A stretch of 64,000 nt of DNA from Bradyrhizobium rifense (lineage in GTDB: Bacteria; Pseudomonadota; Alphaproteobacteria; Rhizobiales; Xanthobacteraceae), in assembly GCF_008123425.1 (NCBI RefSeq), contig NZ_VSSS01000060.1:52708-116707 (forward strand). The letters run 5' to 3'. The notes below the pieces were generated by a model, which saw only the letters and a list, made by a program, of their open reading frames with translations, was not told the origin of the DNA and ran no database searches. The first letter of the stretch is position 1; every line of letters begins with the position of its first letter. Of the stretch, positions 60,961-64,000 are shown piece by piece. The position numbers were made by a program, and so were the translations under genes.

Positions 60961-62145
60961 TCAATGCGTTAGCACGATGAAATCCGTGTCATTTCCCGTC
61001 TCATGGCTAAATCCGTCGTCGGAAATAATCAATGAAGAGGCCGGCGTCAGAAGTTTAGAGATCTTCTCAACGGTATCCTGCGGTATTTCGATGCGATTGA
61101 GGACAGCGTTGGCTTTATCGGGCGACGGTACCGATAGGGCGGTTTGCTTCACGGGCGCTTCGCGCTCTTTCGTGGCACCCTCGATGCGAGGAAATTCGTC
61201 CGGAATCGACACGACGGTCCAGCGAATTGCCGCTCCCTCGCTCTGGAATTCCATTGCGGTAAACACGTGCGTTCCCAGGGGCTCCTCCGGATTTTCGATC
61301 TTGACTGCGACATCAAACAACGGCGCGAAGCCCTGACGCACGAAGAGCTTGCTCAACTTGCGACTCACGAAGACGGATATCGGAACCATCTTTCTAGGTG
61401 CGCCTTCAGCGGCAGCCGAATTAGGTACCTGGAGACTAGTGGCTTCTGGAGTCTCGGTCTTGGACACCAGTGATCCCTGCGTTGCCCCGGCTGTGCCAAC
61501 GCTCTTACCCGCGACTGTGGCAGTCTGAAATTCCGGCGAACCGGACACGGCTTTCGGCTCAAAGAGGTGCGGATTGGTTATCTCGACCGGCTGGACATCG
61601 TCGCGCGCAATGATCACGCGCGTGCCGCGCTTCGTGAGATGCCAGAGTCGAATGGCAAAGTCATTTTTCAAACGGATGCAGCCGTGTGACGCCGGATGCC
61701 CAGGCACGACACCGGCATGCAACGCAATCCCTGACCAGGTGATGCGCTGCATGTAAGGCATGGGGGCAGCGCTATAAATATTTGAACGGTGCCATCGTTG
61801 CTTGCTGATGACGCTGAATACGCCGAGGGGTGTAGGATGCCCCTGAGTTCCCGTGGACACCGATGAGCGTGCGATCAGGGCCCCGTTGTCAAAAAGCGAG
61901 ACCCGTTGGTCAGTGATCGAGATGATGATCTGGAGCGGGCCCTTCGGAGGGGCCTCGGGCACAGCGTTCTTCGCAGATCCAGAGTTTGTCTGCGGGTGAT
62001 GGTGCTTGTGTTTGAACGGAGCGTAGTGGCCTGGCCAGAACCTGTCCTGCGGCCAAAACAGAAACTGAGCGTGTGCGATCCCTGTGGAGAGCATGAAAGC
62101 GGCGAAAGCTATTATTGCAGTCTGCTTCCTCATCCAGTGCCTCAT
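60961..62145 (-). CDS. L,D-transpeptidase (YkuD) with a long C-terminal extension
   Basis: 394 residues from ATG 62145. Signal peptide (RKQTAIIAFAAFMLSTGIAHA), a His-rich linker (KHKHHHP), then the YkuD domain (~70-180) with HPTPLGVFSVISK, IALHAGVVPGHPASHGCIRL and nucleophile Cys156. It cross-links peptidoglycan 3-3 or attaches proteins to it in the periplasm. The remaining ~215 residues are of unknown fold (VPISVFVSRKLSKLFVRQ, VEKISKLLTPASSLII); the second part may bind cell wall. Divergent from the lytic transglycosylase gene. Confidence 0.88.
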   Translation of the reverse strand: MRHWMRKQTAIIAFAAFMLSTGIAHAQFLFWPQDRFWPGHYAPFKHKHHHPQTNSGSAKNAVPEAPPKGPLQIIISITDQRVSLFDNGALIARSSVSTGTQGHPTPLGVFSVISKQRWHRSNIYSAAPMPYMQRITWSGIALHAGVVPGHPASHGCIRLKNDFAIRLWHLTKRGTRVIIARDDVQPVEITNPHLFEPKAVSGSPEFQTATVAGKSVGTAGATQGSLVSKTETPEATSLQVPNSAAAEGAPRKMVPISVFVSRKLSKLFVRQGFAPLFDVAVKIENPEEPLGTHVFTAMEFQSEGAAIRWTVVSIPDEFPRIEGATKEREAPVKQTALSVPSPDKANAVLNRIEIPQDTVEKISKLLTPASSLIISDDGFSHETGNDTDFIVLTH

Positions 62146-62540
62146 GCAGTGAAGTTGCCTGCGAGGTCCAACCAAAAAGCGTGACGTTACCGACCATAGC
62201 CTCGTCTTCAAATCTGGTCGCAGTGGGTCGAAAATTGGACCAATTCCAATGACGAGGCCAATCTGCTGGAAGAAGACAATCGGCAATAGCCGTCGCGCCG
62301 ATCGCCGGGCCGATCAATGTACTGGCCGCATGCGTCGCATGGGTCCGAAACGTCCCTACACGCTTACGTCGGAGAACAATTGCTTGCCAGCGGCGCGTTG
62401 CAAGCGGGCAACACTTCGTGGAAAAGATGATGAGCTGCGGTTTGCGCCATTGCGCGGCCATGCCTCGACCCGAAAGTCCATCCGTCGCGTGCTTGGCTTT
62501 GCATCATGGCTCAGGTGGGGCCTTTGGAGGCGACGGGATC
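62146..62540. other. Divergent intergenic region between two cell-wall genes
   Basis: About 395 bases, no supported gene. It carries the promoters of the L,D-transpeptidase (minus) and the SLT protein (plus). Frames that extend both genes into this region give no signal peptide and no family-like sequence, so they were cut back. Confidence 0.4.
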
Positions 62541-63710
62541 ATGAGCCCGGGGCGATTTACGGCAGTGACGCCGACGTTTTGCGGAACGGTCGTTCTCGCG
62601 GGGTGCATCGCTGGCTGGCTGGCTGGCATCGTTTCGGCCGGCACCGAGAACACCCGCGCAGTACCAATCGATGATCGCGCGGCATCTCTCGCTGCCAACG
62701 CCGGGCTCGCGGATGAACCGCAGGCAATCGCAATGGACAACGCCGTTGTCGCTAACGCCGTTGTCGCTAACGCCGTTGTCGCTAACGCCGTTGTCGCTAA
62801 CACCGTTGTCGCGAACGCCGCTGTCGCTGGCGCCGAAGTGGCGGCGGCCGCCGAACCCGCGGCGGGGACGGCCACCGACACGACTGCGGCCTCGGATAGA
62901 CCGGACTCGATCGTCGTGGCCGCGCTGCCCGATCCGTCGCAGACGCTGTCGGCCGATTTACCGCCTGTGCAGGAATCGGTGGACTTGGGCCACCATGATG
63001 TCGCCCAACCGGTGCCGACAACGCGCAATGCCTCCAACCCGGCGTCGGTGACGCAGGATTTTCGGTATCTCATCTATTACGTCTGGTCCGAACTGCCCCC
63101 TGCCGAGAAACCGGCGGATATCGTCTTAAGGTCACTCAAGGACACCCCGGTCGGAACGCCGGTCGAGGAGATCAAGCGCGCTTCCGACGCTTTTGGTCTG
63201 GATTTCAATTTCATGAAAGCGGTTGCGAGGATCGAGTCCGGTTTCGACCCCAAGCAACGCACTGGGTCGTATATCGGGCTGTTCCAACTGAGCAAATACG
63301 AGTTCAACAAATTCGGCTCCGGGCAGATTCTTGATTCCCGCGACAATGCCATTGCGGCGGCCTACAAGGTGATTACCGAAGGCATTCTGTTCGAGTGGGT
63401 CACGCAGAAGACGCCGACCTTAAGTGATCTTTACTTGATCCATCAACAAGGCTGGGAAGGCGCCGCCGAGCACATCAGCCAACCTGATCGCATCGCTTGG
63501 AAATCCATGTGTGCCACCGGCGAAGGCAGGGAGAAGGGCGAAAAATGGTGCAAACGCGCGATCTGGCGGAATACCCTTCCGGCCGTCAAAGACGCGTGGA
63601 AATCGGTGGACAAGCTGACATCGGGGGCGTTCGTCGCAATGTGGCGCGATCGGGTTGCGCTTTTCTCTTCGAAATACATGGCTACCGCCGCCGAACGGAC
63701 GAACCAATAA
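62541..63710 (+). CDS. Transglycosylase SLT domain protein with NAVVA repeats
   Basis: 389 residues from ATG 62541 (GGAGG site upstream). N-terminal membrane segment FCGTVVLAGCIAGWLAGIVSA. A five-residue repeat (NAVVA, ~67-101) and an Ala/Thr/Asp-rich linker come before the catalytic part (~200-380). The SLT signature is FMKAVARIESGFDPKQRTG with catalytic Glu232, then YIGLFQLSKYEFNKFGSG and NAIAAAYKV. It cleaves glycan strands of peptidoglycan. The catalytic part is C-terminal and the linker probably spans the periplasm from the membrane. Confidence 0.85.
   Translation: MSPGRFTAVTPTFCGTVVLAGCIAGWLAGIVSAGTENTRAVPIDDRAASLAANAGLADEPQAIAMDNAVVANAVVANAVVANAVVANTVVANAAVAGAEVAAAAEPAAGTATDTTAASDRPDSIVVAALPDPSQTLSADLPPVQESVDLGHHDVAQPVPTTRNASNPASVTQDFRYLIYYVWSELPPAEKPADIVLRSLKDTPVGTPVEEIKRASDAFGLDFNFMKAVARIESGFDPKQRTGSYIGLFQLSKYEFNKFGSGQILDSRDNAIAAAYKVITEGILFEWVTQKTPTLSDLYLIHQQGWEGAAEHISQPDRIAWKSMCATGEGREKGEKWCKRAIWRNTLPAVKDAWKSVDKLTSGAFVAMWRDRVALFSSKYMATAAERTNQ
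62739..62843 (+). repeat. 15-bp tandem repeat inside the transglycosylase gene
   Basis: Seven units of 15 bases: four identical (aacgccgttgtcgct), then three that drift (NTVVA, NAAVA, GAEVA in protein). Unit length is a multiple of three, so gain or loss of units keeps the reading frame. Confidence 0.9.
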
Positions 63711-64000
63711 ATTTCCGTTGAGTGGTTGGCAGGAGTTGCCGCACCCGCGGGCCGAGCGGGGGCCTCACCGCCGCCGCGGCACGTGGTGCCGCTCATCGGT
63801 CAATGGTCGCGCTAACGCACTTTACGTCGTCAACGACGCGCTCGCATCGCTCCGGCTGCGCTAACGAGGTGATCGAGGTCCGATGTCTGCTTGTGGCCCA
63901 TGGCGTTGGTTGGCACACCGCGGCGACATGTCTGGAGCGAGAGGTAGAGCAGAGTCGTCTCACTCAGGGGCCGACCGCCGCTTGTGACCCTGGCTGTGTG
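63711..64000. other. Window end, no gene supported
   Basis: 290 bases after the transglycosylase stop with only short GC-rich frames. A gene could begin beyond the window edge. Confidence 0.4.

Noticed and set aside
62739..62843. CRISPR-like array
   Set aside because: Units are 15 bp, contiguous, without spacers, and in frame within a coding region.

Overview
The window reads as a chromosome segment of a GC-rich alphaproteobacterium, most likely Bradyrhizobium or a close relative in the Nitrobacteraceae. The reasons are the strong G/C third-position bias, the gene families present (ECF sigma plus cysteine-free anti-sigma pairs, several ABC importers, an Mfd-type paralogue, a SorAB-type sulfite dehydrogenase) and short intergenic palindromic repeats of a kind I associate with that group. 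No complete tRNA or rRNA, CRISPR array, transposase or integrase was seen. Genus is an inference from gene content.

Layout. 0-6.3 kb: a DUF305 protein, an RpoH-like sigma factor and an RND efflux permease/adaptor pair. 6.6-13 kb: a cluster of small exported proteins, an LrgA/LrgB pair, and sulfite dehydrogenase SorA with its cytochrome c SorB. 13.2-18.8 kb: a LysR regulator overlapping a YeiH-type exporter, divergent from a four-gene operon encoding DUF305, YVTN beta-propeller, ECF sigma factor and anti-sigma factor, which has a good ECF-type promoter. Together 11-19 kb looks like a sulfite or oxidative stress island. 19-26.6 kb: a bile-acid-type symporter, a frameshifted FMN reductase, and four genes lying between two 88-bp direct repeats that carry the 3' end of tRNA-Gln, followed by a metallophosphoesterase.

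26.6-35.1 kb, minus strand: a ROK regulator, then a run encoding a class V aminotransferase, an Fbp-type ABC importer, a threonine aldolase and DNA polymerase IV. Divergent from the ROK gene is a ribose-type sugar ABC operon (35.4-39 kb), then a VOC protein and a CaiB-type CoA-transferase broken by a one-base deletion. 41.5-44.8 kb: an Mfd-like helicase with an SPKK-rich N-terminal tail. 44.9-48.9 kb: a GST and an operon of SSS symporter, sialidase-like protein and SDR. 49.3-55.9 kb: a caspase-like protein, two M20-type hydrolases, an enolase-superfamily enzyme, an MFS transporter and a small membrane protein. 56.3-60.7 kb: a second RND pump. 61-63.7 kb: divergent L,D-transpeptidase and SLT lytic transglycosylase.

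Several genes show broken frames or lack a normal start codon where the homologous start should be (8.2, 10.6, 21.5, 25.5, 40.3, 44.9 kb). These may be real decay or base-calling errors; raw reads would decide.
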